From the NCBI RefSeq assembly GCF_045038035.1, contig NZ_CP173427.1:62001-126000 (forward strand): 64,000 nucleotides of DNA, read 5' to 3'. This document shows, piece after piece, positions 35,864 to 42,511 of the stretch. Position 1 is the stretch's first letter. Every line of letters starts with the position of its first letter. The notes under the pieces were generated by a model, which was given only the letters and a program-made list of their open reading frames with translations, made no database searches and was not told where the DNA came from. The stretch comes from Paenibacillus_F chitinolyticus_A. GTDB taxonomy: Bacteria; Bacillota; Bacilli; Paenibacillales; NBRC-103111. The position numbers were made by a program, and so were the translations under genes.

Positions 35864-36496
35864 ATGGAATTGCAATTGGCGCTGGATCTCGTAAACATCC
35901 CGGAAGGAATTGAGCTGGTTAAAGAGTTGGAGCCTTACATCGATATCGTTGAGATCGGAACACCGGTCATCATCAATGAAGGCTTAAGAGCCGTCAAGGA
36001 AATGAAGCAGGCTTTCCCTAATCTGAAAGTTCTTGCCGATCTCAAAATCATGGACGCGGCGGGCTATGAGGTCATGAAAGCATCCGAAGCGGGCGCCGAC
36101 ATCATTACGATTCTGGGCGCGGCGGAAGATATGAGCATCAAAGGGGCCGTCGAGGAAGCGAGAAAGCAGAATAAAAAAGTTCTGGTCGATATGATCAGCG
36201 TGAAAAACCTGGAAGAACGCGCGAAAGAAGTCGATGCGTTCGGTGTCGATTACATCTGCGTTCATACCGGATATGATCTGCAAGCTGTCGGTAAAAATTC
36301 GTTCGAAGATCTTCAAACGATCAAACGGGCCGTTAAGCGGGCAAAAACGGCAATCGCCGGCGGCATCAAGCTCAGCACACTGCCGGAAGTGATTAAGGCG
36401 CAGCCGGATCTCGTTATCGTGGGCGGGGGCATTACCGGACAGGACGACCGCAAAGCTGCCGCGGCCGAAATGCAGAAGCTGATCAAGCAGGGGTAA
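35864..36496 (+). CDS. hxlA: 3-hexulose-6-phosphate synthase
   Basis: 210 residues, TAGGAGG before the ATG. OMP-decarboxylase-like TIM barrel: MELQLALDLVN at strand 1, EIGTPVIINEG, LADLKIMDAAGYE (metal and phosphate site), VHTGYDLQ, AGGIKLSTLPEV and IVGGGITG (phosphate binding). It condenses formaldehyde with ribulose-5-phosphate, the first step of the RuMP route. Six bases separate it from hxlB, so one operon. Confidence 0.95.
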   Translation: MELQLALDLVNIPEGIELVKELEPYIDIVEIGTPVIINEGLRAVKEMKQAFPNLKVLADLKIMDAAGYEVMKASEAGADIITILGAAEDMSIKGAVEEARKQNKKVLVDMISVKNLEERAKEVDAFGVDYICVHTGYDLQAVGKNSFEDLQTIKRAVKRAKTAIAGGIKLSTLPEVIKAQPDLVIVGGGITGQDDRKAAAAEMQKLIKQG

Positions 36497-36502
36497 CCTC
36501 TT

Positions 36503-37060
36503 ATGCAGACGACTCAATATCTGGCGGAGATCCGGGAGGAGCTGCACCGCACAGCCGAAGCGGTCGCGAGCCGCGAAGCGGAGGAACTGGCGGATGCCAT
36601 TCTGAATGGCGGCAAAATTTTCGCAGCCGGAGCGGGCCGCTCCGGATTGATGATGAAAGCTTTTGCGATGCGCATGATGCACCTCGGTTTCGACGCATAC
36701 GTCGTCGGCGAAACCGTCACGCCGAATCTGACCAAGGACGATGTGTTCATCGTCGGCTCGGGTTCAGGTGAGACGAAGAGCCTCGTCTCGATGGCGGAGA
36801 AAGCGAAAAATCTGGGCGCTGCCGTCGCCGCCATCACGATCTTTCCGGAATCGGCTCTCGGCCGGTTGTCGGATATCGCGGTTAAGCTCCCGGGCTCGCC
36901 GAAAGACAAGTCGGACAACCCGTATCCGACGATTCAGCCGATGGGTTCCCTTTTCGAGCAGACACTGCTGTTGTTCTGCGATGCGATTATTCTCCGGCTG
37001 ATGGAGAAGAAAGGGTATACGTCCGAGACGATGTTCGGGCGTCATGCCAATTTGGAATAG
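36503..37060 (+). CDS. hxlB: 6-phospho-3-hexuloisomerase
   Basis: 185 residues with a SIS domain: FAAGAGRSGLMMKAFAMRMMHLG, VFIVGSGSGETKSLVSMAEKAKN, and the C-terminal IQPMGSLFEQTLLLFCDAI. It converts hexulose-6-phosphate to fructose-6-phosphate, so hxlAB together detoxify or assimilate formaldehyde. In a non-methylotroph the role is detoxification. A terminator follows. Confidence 0.95.
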   Translation: MQTTQYLAEIREELHRTAEAVASREAEELADAILNGGKIFAAGAGRSGLMMKAFAMRMMHLGFDAYVVGETVTPNLTKDDVFIVGSGSGETKSLVSMAEKAKNLGAAVAAITIFPESALGRLSDIAVKLPGSPKDKSDNPYPTIQPMGSLFEQTLLLFCDAIILRLMEKKGYTSETMFGRHANLE

Positions 37061-37108
37061 GCTGAAGCGAAGCGGGCCTGTTCCTGAAGGGGCTATACTT
37101 TAAAACGG

Positions 37109-37150
37109 AAAGCCGTTACGTTTCCTCCGGGAAGCGCAGCGGCTTTTTTT
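37109..37150 (+). terminator. intrinsic terminator of hxlAB
   Basis: AAGCCG...CG...TTCC pairs imperfectly with GGGAA...CG...CGGCTT, followed by seven T. Confidence 0.75.
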
Positions 37151-37352
37151 GCTTGTCTGCGAGAGAGACTGGCTGGCGGCCCTAGGCAGATCTTGCAAGG
37201 CTATTCTCCGGCTGACGAGAACGCCGCCTTACATGCAATCGCAGCGTCTTTTCCTACTCGGGCATGTAGAATACAATGACTGTATAACCTTTACAAGCAC
37301 AACAAATAAAACGGGGGCAGAGTACGGCGCAATTCCGGAAAGGATGACCTTA

Positions 37353-38291
37353 GTGAAGATAGATCGACTGCTTGCGATGACGGTGCTGATGCTCAACCGG
37401 GGGCGGATAAGCGCCAAGGAGCTGGCCGAACGGTTCGAAGTGACGACGAAAACGATCTACCGCGACATGGAGACGCTCAGCCGGGCGGGAATCCCGGTTG
37501 TCGCCCACCAGGGCGTATCCGGCGGATTTGAAATTATGGAGCCGTACACGCTGGCCAGGCAGCTCGTCTCCCTCAAAGAGATTTCGTCCCTGCTTGCGGC
37601 CGTCAAAGGCGTAAGCAGGGCTCTCGACGACCAGACTTACGCTAATCTGGCGGAGAAGGTGCAGGGACTTCTTTTACGGACGGATACCGCGGACTGGGAG
37701 CGGCGCAAGGACGAGATCGTGTTCGATTTTCATCCTTGGGGGCAGGGGGCGGCGGCGAAAAACAAAGTCTCTCTCTTGAAGCGGGCAATTGAGGAAAGCC
37801 GGCGGGCGTCTATCGCGTATGTGAACACGAACGGGACCGAGACCGAAAGAATCGTTGAACCCGCCGCCCTGATCCTGAAGGGTTCCGTCTGGTACCTGCA
37901 CGCTTACTGCACGTTGAGAAAAGAGTTCCGCGTCTTCCGGCTCTCCCGGATCGCGGATTTGACCGTCCTTTCCCAGGCTGCGGAGCCTCGAGAAGTTCCT
38001 CCTCTGGAGGGGTACAGCTGGAATACGCAGTGGCTCGCTCACAAGGAAGTGGAGATGACGCTGCACTTTCGTCCGGAGGTCCGGCACCGCGTGGGGGACG
38101 CTTTTCCGCCCGGTCTGGTGAGTCTGCTGCCGGACGGAAGCCTGTGCGTCCAAGGGGTTTTTGCGCTGGACGAGTGGTTTTACGGGATGCTGCTGAGCTT
38201 CGGAGACAGTCTGAAGATCGAGCATCCGCCCAGTCTGGCCGGCGAAATCCGGGAGCGGGCCCGCAAAATTTTGCTCCGCTACGAGAACTAG
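37353..38291 (+). CDS. YafY-type HTH-WYL transcriptional regulator
   Basis: 312 residues from a GTG at 37353 with GGAAAGG nine bases upstream; the open frame starts earlier but without support. N-terminal HTH_11/DeoR-like helix (1-60, ISAKELAERFEVTTKTIYRDMETLSRAGIP), WYL domain (about 135-215, with SVWYLHAYCTLRKEFRVFRLSRI) and a WCX-like C-terminal domain. The WYL domain senses small or nucleotide ligands in other systems. The GyrI-like gene 67 bases downstream is a probable partner or target. Confidence 0.88.
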   Translation: MKIDRLLAMTVLMLNRGRISAKELAERFEVTTKTIYRDMETLSRAGIPVVAHQGVSGGFEIMEPYTLARQLVSLKEISSLLAAVKGVSRALDDQTYANLAEKVQGLLLRTDTADWERRKDEIVFDFHPWGQGAAAKNKVSLLKRAIEESRRASIAYVNTNGTETERIVEPAALILKGSVWYLHAYCTLRKEFRVFRLSRIADLTVLSQAAEPREVPPLEGYSWNTQWLAHKEVEMTLHFRPEVRHRVGDAFPPGLVSLLPDGSLCVQGVFALDEWFYGMLLSFGDSLKIEHPPSLAGEIRERARKILLRYEN

Positions 38292-38358
38292 GACATACAG
38301 CTGTCCACTTTTCCCGGCTACACTACTCTTAAACCAGGGAAAAGAGGAGAATGAACCT

Positions 38359-38850
38359 ATGAATATGCAATCCGTTTTTGCAAACAAACCATCCTTCCGA
38401 CTGGCGGGAGTGAGTGTCCGAACCACGAACGCCGTGGAGGCGGGACCGGAAGGAAAGCTGCCGCAGCTCTGGCAGCAGTTTTTCGGCAGCGACATTACGT
38501 CCAGGCCGGGCATTGAGAACCCTCATCTGATTTACGGATTGTACACGGATTACGAAAGCGACGCGTCAGGAGAATATACGGCACTGCTTGGACATGAAAT
38601 CAGTGAAGAAACGACAGGCATCGAATCTTCCGGTCTTCAGTTTGCGGATGTTCCCGCAGCCCGATACATGATTTTCGAGACGCGCAAGGGCCCGGTGAAA
38701 GACGTGGTGCCGCAGCTGTGGCACGAAATCTGGGCGTATTTCCAAAACGCTGCGGAACAGCGGACTTACACGGGAGACTTCGAGGTGTACGACGGACGCG
38801 GGTTTGACCCTGAGAACTGTGTCGTCCAGGTTTATATCGCCATCCGATAA
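38359..38850 (+). CDS. GyrI-like / AraC effector-binding-domain protein
   Basis: 163 residues, GAGGAG upstream. It consists of a single GyrI-like small-molecule-binding domain: FRLAGVSVRTTNA at the first strand, a central YGLYTDYESDASGEYTALLGHEI and the conserved helix-strand VPAARYMIFETRKG...LWHEIWAYF, ending FEVYDGR. Such stand-alone domains bind hydrophobic compounds or hydrolyse them; here it follows a WYL regulator and has its own RBS. No DNA-binding domain. Confidence 0.82.
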   Translation: MNMQSVFANKPSFRLAGVSVRTTNAVEAGPEGKLPQLWQQFFGSDITSRPGIENPHLIYGLYTDYESDASGEYTALLGHEISEETTGIESSGLQFADVPAARYMIFETRKGPVKDVVPQLWHEIWAYFQNAAEQRTYTGDFEVYDGRGFDPENCVVQVYIAIR

Positions 38851-38890
38851 AACGGAGACGCCGGCGCACCAGCCGGTGTTTTTCTTTACC

Positions 38891-38941
38891 TTGACATGCA
38901 ACCATAAGGTTTCCTATAATCAAATAGGTAACCAAAACGTT
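38891..38941 (+). promoter_or_regulatory. SRPBCC/ArsR operon promoter with two operators
   Basis: -35 TTGACA (38891-38896), 18 bases, -10 TATAAT (38915-38920). Operator 1 AACC-ATAA-GGTT (38900-38911) lies between the boxes; operator 2 AACC-AAAA-CGTT (38930-38941) covers the start site, exactly 30 bases on. Both continue TTCCTA. Autoregulation by the ArsR protein at 39803 is the simplest reading. Confidence 0.65.
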
Positions 38942-38968
38942 TCCTAAATTAACGGAGGGAATCCATCC

Positions 38969-39352
38969 ATGTCAGAAGAACTACTTAAAAAGCTTCGTTA
39001 TAAAGAAGGACCGGCCTTCGTCCTTAATGCGCCTGAAGGGTATCGTCTCGGCATCGAAACGGTGACTGCCGGCCAGGAGGATAAGGCTGCATTTCTCCAG
39101 CTTTTTGTGAATCACGGGCAGGAGGTGGACGAATGGGTACCCAAGGCGATCCCCATGCTCCGGGAGGACGCCGTTTTCTGGATCACGTACCCCAAGCAGA
39201 GCTCCAAGGTCAAGACGGACATTAACCGGGATACTTTAGCCGCGAAGGTACAAAATAACACGGAGTACCGGCCCGTCAGCAATGTGGCCGTCGACGACAT
39301 GTGGTCGGCTTTGCGTTTTCGCCGTTCGGATCTGGTAAAATCCAAAAAATAA
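38969..39352 (+). CDS. small conserved protein, DUF3052-like
   Basis: 127 residues, ACGGAGGGA before the ATG. Begins with the KLRYKEGPAFVLNAPEGY segment and ends with VWITYPK-type (VFWITYPKQSSKVKTDINRDTL) and VAVDDMWSALRFR motifs found in DUF3052-like proteins. No known activity. First gene of a three-gene operon with an SRPBCC protein and an ArsR regulator; family name is tentative. Confidence 0.7.
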   Translation: MSEELLKKLRYKEGPAFVLNAPEGYRLGIETVTAGQEDKAAFLQLFVNHGQEVDEWVPKAIPMLREDAVFWITYPKQSSKVKTDINRDTLAAKVQNNTEYRPVSNVAVDDMWSALRFRRSDLVKSKK

Positions 39353-39378
39353 TCACCTGCATACAGGAGGAACTATAG

Positions 39379-39801
39379 ATGACTAACACGCCGAATACTC
39401 TGCCGGATGTCCGCCAGACCCAGCTTTTCAACGCCCCGATCCAGAAGGTATGGAACGCCGTGGCGACGTCCGAAGGAATTGCCGCATGGTTTATGCCCAA
39501 TGATTTTCAGCCCGAACTCGGATACGAATTCCATCTTGAAGCGGGGCCCTTCGGGAAGTCTCCCTGCAAGGTGACCGAGCTGGACCCGCCGAACCGGCTT
39601 TCCTTCCGGTGGGGCAAAGACTGGACGCTCACGTTCGAGCTGGCCGATCTGGACGGCAAAACCGAATTCACCCTGATTCACGCGGGATGGGACCCGGAGA
39701 AGGTGACCGAATTCGGACAATCTCATGCGGAAGTCCGCGAGCGGATGTCCGGCGGCTGGGTAGGTCTGGTCGAGGCGCTCCGCAAGCAAGTCGAGGCCTG
39801 A
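39379..39801 (+). CDS. SRPBCC/AHSA1-like domain protein
   Basis: 140 residues, AGGAGG before the ATG. START/Bet-v1-like fold: VWNAVATSEGIAAWFMPNDFQPELGYEFHL, CKVTELDPPNRLSFRWG, TEFTLIHAGWD and the C-terminal helix GGWVGLVEALRKQVEA. The large cavity of this fold binds hydrophobic ligands. The next gene starts two bases after its stop, the usual SRPBCC-ArsR pairing. Confidence 0.9.
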   Translation: MTNTPNTLPDVRQTQLFNAPIQKVWNAVATSEGIAAWFMPNDFQPELGYEFHLEAGPFGKSPCKVTELDPPNRLSFRWGKDWTLTFELADLDGKTEFTLIHAGWDPEKVTEFGQSHAEVRERMSGGWVGLVEALRKQVEA

Positions 39802-39802
39802 T

Positions 39803-40186
39803 ATGGGCGCGGCCGAACCGAATCAGGACGTGTTTCAGGCCATTGCGGACCCGACCCGCCGCAAGGTCCTGAATCTGCTTGCCGGGCAGGAGATGCCCGT
39901 CAACGCGATCAGCGGCCACTTTCCGATGAGCCGGACAGCCGTTTCGAAGCATCTGCGCATTCTGGCCGATGCGGGCCTTGTCCAGGAGCGGAAAGTCGGC
40001 CGCGAGAAGCGGTACCGGCTTCAGCCGGAGCCTTTGCTGGAGCTGAAGCGGTGGCTGGCGTACTACGAGAGGTTCTGGGAGAACCGGCTCTCCGTGCTTA
40101 AGCACCTTGTGGAAGCGGAAGAACCCGGCGAAAGCGGCGAAGAGCCTTCCGGGCTCAAGGCGGTGGAGCCGGGAAGCCGGCCTTAG
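39803..40186 (+). CDS. ArsR-family transcriptional regulator
   Basis: 127 residues. Winged helix QAIADPTRRKVLNLLAGQEMPVNAISGHFPMSRTAVSKHLRILADAGLVQERKVGREKRYRLQ, then LLELKRWLAYYERFWENRLSVLKHLVE, a tail common to the SRPBCC-linked (SdpR-like) ArsR subgroup. No metal-binding CxC motif, so it is not a classical metal sensor. Probably represses its own operon at the AACC-N4-GGTT sites at 38900-38941. Confidence 0.92.
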   Translation: MGAAEPNQDVFQAIADPTRRKVLNLLAGQEMPVNAISGHFPMSRTAVSKHLRILADAGLVQERKVGREKRYRLQPEPLLELKRWLAYYERFWENRLSVLKHLVEAEEPGESGEEPSGLKAVEPGSRP

Positions 40187-40222
40187 CCGTGTCCATGCTT
40201 GCCCGCCCCGCGGCGGACGGTG

Positions 40223-40265
40223 AATCCCGTGTCCCTCTTTGTACCGAGGGGCACGGGATTTTTTT
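40223..40265 (+). terminator. intrinsic terminator of the ArsR operon
   Basis: AATCCCGTG (40223-40231) with CACGGGATT (40252-40260), inner CCCTC/GAGGG, then TTTTTTT. Confidence 0.9.
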
Positions 40266-40365
40266 GGCCCGGCAGCCGGATGGACCGAAGCGACGGCATC
40301 GCCAGGGCCGATCAGTGCCATGACCTTGACCGGTAAAAGGCAGCTCTGAGGGAATGACGGTAAAA

Positions 40366-40381
40366 TGTTTCACGGGAAACA
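40366..40381. promoter_or_regulatory. parS-like site (15 of 16)
   Basis: TGTTTCACGGGAAACA differs from the Spo0J/ParB consensus TGTTNCACGTGAAACA at base 10 only. Intergenic, 6.7 kb from the similar site at 33702. Confidence 0.5.
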
Positions 40382-40469
40382 TGTCGAATTAGCGGGAGAG
40401 GGAGCAAAGCGGATCGGACAGATCGTCGGCCGGGAACGTTCCCATAAAGTTTTCAGGAGGAGCAGCAGC

Positions 40470-40652
40470 TTGGAACAGACCATTTATTTAATCAGACACG
40501 GGGAAACGGTCTTAAATTCACAAGGGAGATATCAGGGAGAGCTTGACTCGCCCTTAACTTCAGAAGGAATAAAGCAAGTAAAACAAGTATCCAAATTACT
40601 GAAAATCGTAGTTGGTAATCCTAAAGAGCGGGAACTCATTTCGAGTCCGTAA
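40470..40652 (+). pseudogene. truncated histidine phosphatase (phosphoglycerate-mutase-like)
   Basis: AGGAGG precedes a TTG at 40470. The 60 codons give MEQTIYLIRHGETVLNSQGR, with the RHGE catalytic His motif, and stop at ELISSP, exactly where relatives continue with xxRxxQTA. About 130 C-terminal residues, including the second catalytic His, are absent, and the DNA beyond is a terminator. A 3' deletion remnant. Confidence 0.78.
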
Positions 40653-40691
40653 TTACGACGAATTTTGAGCCGGTCGCGTGAATGGAATGAC

Positions 40692-40734
40692 AAAGGACAT
40701 CCCGCATGTAGATGACTAAGACGGGATGTCCTTT
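40692..40734. terminator. intrinsic terminator between the phosphatase remnant and amylase
   Basis: AAAGGACATCCCG (40692-40704) and CGGGATGTCCTTT (40722-40734) pair perfectly over 13 bases. A T-rich run follows on the plus strand. Confidence 0.75.
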
Positions 40735-40784
40735 AATTTTGGTGTTGCCTTAATTATGCGGCACGTATGGTACGAAGCCCGCGC

Positions 40785-42245
40785 TCAGCCCTCGTCTGGC
40801 TGCGCCCAGACCGATACGCTTCCCCCGTTCACCGGGAAGACGGCAAAACCGTCGTCGCCGATGACGATTTCCTCCGGCCGCGTACCGGTCATGTCGAGCC
40901 ACGTCTGGCCCGCCCGCTCTTCGCCGACGAACATGCGCTTCTCCCCGTCTTCGCCGTTGGAGATGACGACCGCACAGCCGGAGCGCTCGATCTCGGCGTC
41001 GCCGCGGCGGACCCAGCCGATCGTGTTCGGATGATCGAAGTAGTCCTCCTGCTCGCCGTAGGCTTTGCGCTGGCGGGCATAGAGCAGCGGATCGATGGCC
41101 GCCGCCTTGCCCTCCGCCGGAGCCTCTCCGCCTATGCCGAAGTAATCCCCGTAGAAGACACACGGGTAACCGTCCTTGCGGAGCAGGACAAGGGCGTACG
41201 CGCTCTGCTTGAACCAGTCTTCGATCCACGATTCCAGCGACTCGTTCGGCTGGGAGTCGTGATTGTCCACGAAGGTGACGGCGTGCAGCGGGTGAGTTTG
41301 AACGAGCGTGTCCTCGAACAGGGTCGTAAGGTCAAAATCTTTGCCGGCCTGCGAGGCGGCATGGAGCTTGTAATGGAGGGCGACGTCGAACAGGTCGATT
41401 TTGTAATCGACTTTATCGAGAAATTCGCGGCAGGCCGCCACCTCGGGGTTCCAGAACTCGCCCACGATGTAGAAGTTTTCCCCGCGTTCCTTGATCATTT
41501 CGCTTGCGAATTCCCGGATGAAATCGTGATTGATATGCTTGATGGCATCCAGCCGGTATCCGTCGCACTGCAAAGTGTCGACAAGCCATTTGCCCCAGGT
41601 GATCATCTCTTTTCTCACGCCGGGATGGCTGTAGTCGATGTTGGCGAACATGAGATAGTCGTAATTGCCGAATTCGTCGTCGACGTTGTCGTTCCAGCTC
41701 TTATTCTCCCCCAGGATGCGGAAAATGCCGGTTTTCTCTTCCTTGGCATCGTAATCGGTGCCGTTAAAATGTCCGAAATCCCATTTGAATGCAGAGTATT
41801 TGTCGCCCCGTCCGGGAAAAGTGAATTTCGTCCAGCCTTCGATATCGAACGGCTCGGAAATCACCTCGTTGCGGTTCTGGTCGTTCACTTGGACGACCTT
41901 GAACAGCTCTTTCTCGTCCGCACCCGCTTTATGATTCATCACGAGATCCACGTATACGCAAATCTCGTTGTCCTGACACGCTTTGATGGCTTCCAGCAGT
42001 TCTTCCTTCGTTCCGTACTTGGTCCGGACCGTCCCTTTCTGGTCGAATTCGCCCAGATCGTACAAGTCGTATACGCCATAGCCCGTATCCTGGTCGGACT
42101 GTCCCTTGGTAACCGGGGGAATCCAGACGGAGTCGAACCCTTTCTTTTTCAGCTCGGGAGCCAGCTCCTTAAGCCGTTTCCAGTGGGAGCCGTCCGCGGG
42201 GACGTGCCACTCGAAAAACTGCATCATCGTATGATTCCTTGTCAT
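40785..42245 (-). CDS. cytoplasmic alpha-amylase (GH13)
   Basis: 486 residues from the ATG at 42245 (GGAGGAAAAGGA immediately before). GH13 conserved regions: VYVDLVMNH (I), DGYRLDAIKH (II, nucleophile Asp), VGEFWNP (III, acid Glu) and FVDNHDSQP (IV, Asp). HTMMQFFEWHVP at the start is typical of the liquefying type found in B. licheniformis and the cytoplasmic enzyme AmyA of E. coli. No signal peptide, so it acts on internal glucans or maltodextrins. A near-consensus cre-like site lies upstream at 42410. Confidence 0.94.
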   Translation of the reverse strand: MTRNHTMMQFFEWHVPADGSHWKRLKELAPELKKKGFDSVWIPPVTKGQSDQDTGYGVYDLYDLGEFDQKGTVRTKYGTKEELLEAIKACQDNEICVYVDLVMNHKAGADEKELFKVVQVNDQNRNEVISEPFDIEGWTKFTFPGRGDKYSAFKWDFGHFNGTDYDAKEEKTGIFRILGENKSWNDNVDDEFGNYDYLMFANIDYSHPGVRKEMITWGKWLVDTLQCDGYRLDAIKHINHDFIREFASEMIKERGENFYIVGEFWNPEVAACREFLDKVDYKIDLFDVALHYKLHAASQAGKDFDLTTLFEDTLVQTHPLHAVTFVDNHDSQPNESLESWIEDWFKQSAYALVLLRKDGYPCVFYGDYFGIGGEAPAEGKAAAIDPLLYARQRKAYGEQEDYFDHPNTIGWVRRGDAEIERSGCAVVISNGEDGEKRMFVGEERAGQTWLDMTGTRPEEIVIGDDGFAVFPVNGGSVSVWAQPDEG

Positions 42246-42409
42246 TCCTTTTCCTCCTAATCGACTATGGGCCTTTTGTAGCAATGGGTCGTTCATCTCT
42301 TTTGGTCTAAGGAATGGTTACCCAAGTGGACGTCCTGTCTAAACCCGCGTGTTTTAAATAGGCTGTTTCCGGGATTGACCGATGGTTAAATACAGGTCTT
42401 AAGAACCGT

Positions 42410-42423
42410 TTTAAGCGTTTTCA
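42410..42423. promoter_or_regulatory. cre-like (CcpA) site, one mismatch
   Basis: TTTAAGCGTTTTCA matches TGNAANCGNNNNCA except at base 2. It lies between the divergent amylase and nucleotidase genes, about 165 bases from the amylase start. Amylase is a classic CcpA target; which gene it serves is unclear. Confidence 0.35.
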
Positions 42424-42473
42424 ATAAAATTATTAAATATTTTACACACGGTTAATTCCGAACCTGCTAAAAT
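42420..42473 (+). promoter_or_regulatory. PHO-box-like repeats and -10 of the nucleotidase gene
   Basis: TTCAAT, TATTAA, TTTACA and TTAATT begin at 42420, 42431, 42441 and 42452, a 10-11-base period, and a TAAAAT -10 lies at 42468. PhoP sites of Bacillus are TTAACA-like hexamers at 11-base period in the same place. The matches to TTAACA are only partial. Confidence 0.3.
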
Positions 42474-42511
42474 CGGTAAGTAACTATTTACAGGAAGGTG
42501 GAATTCTCGTA

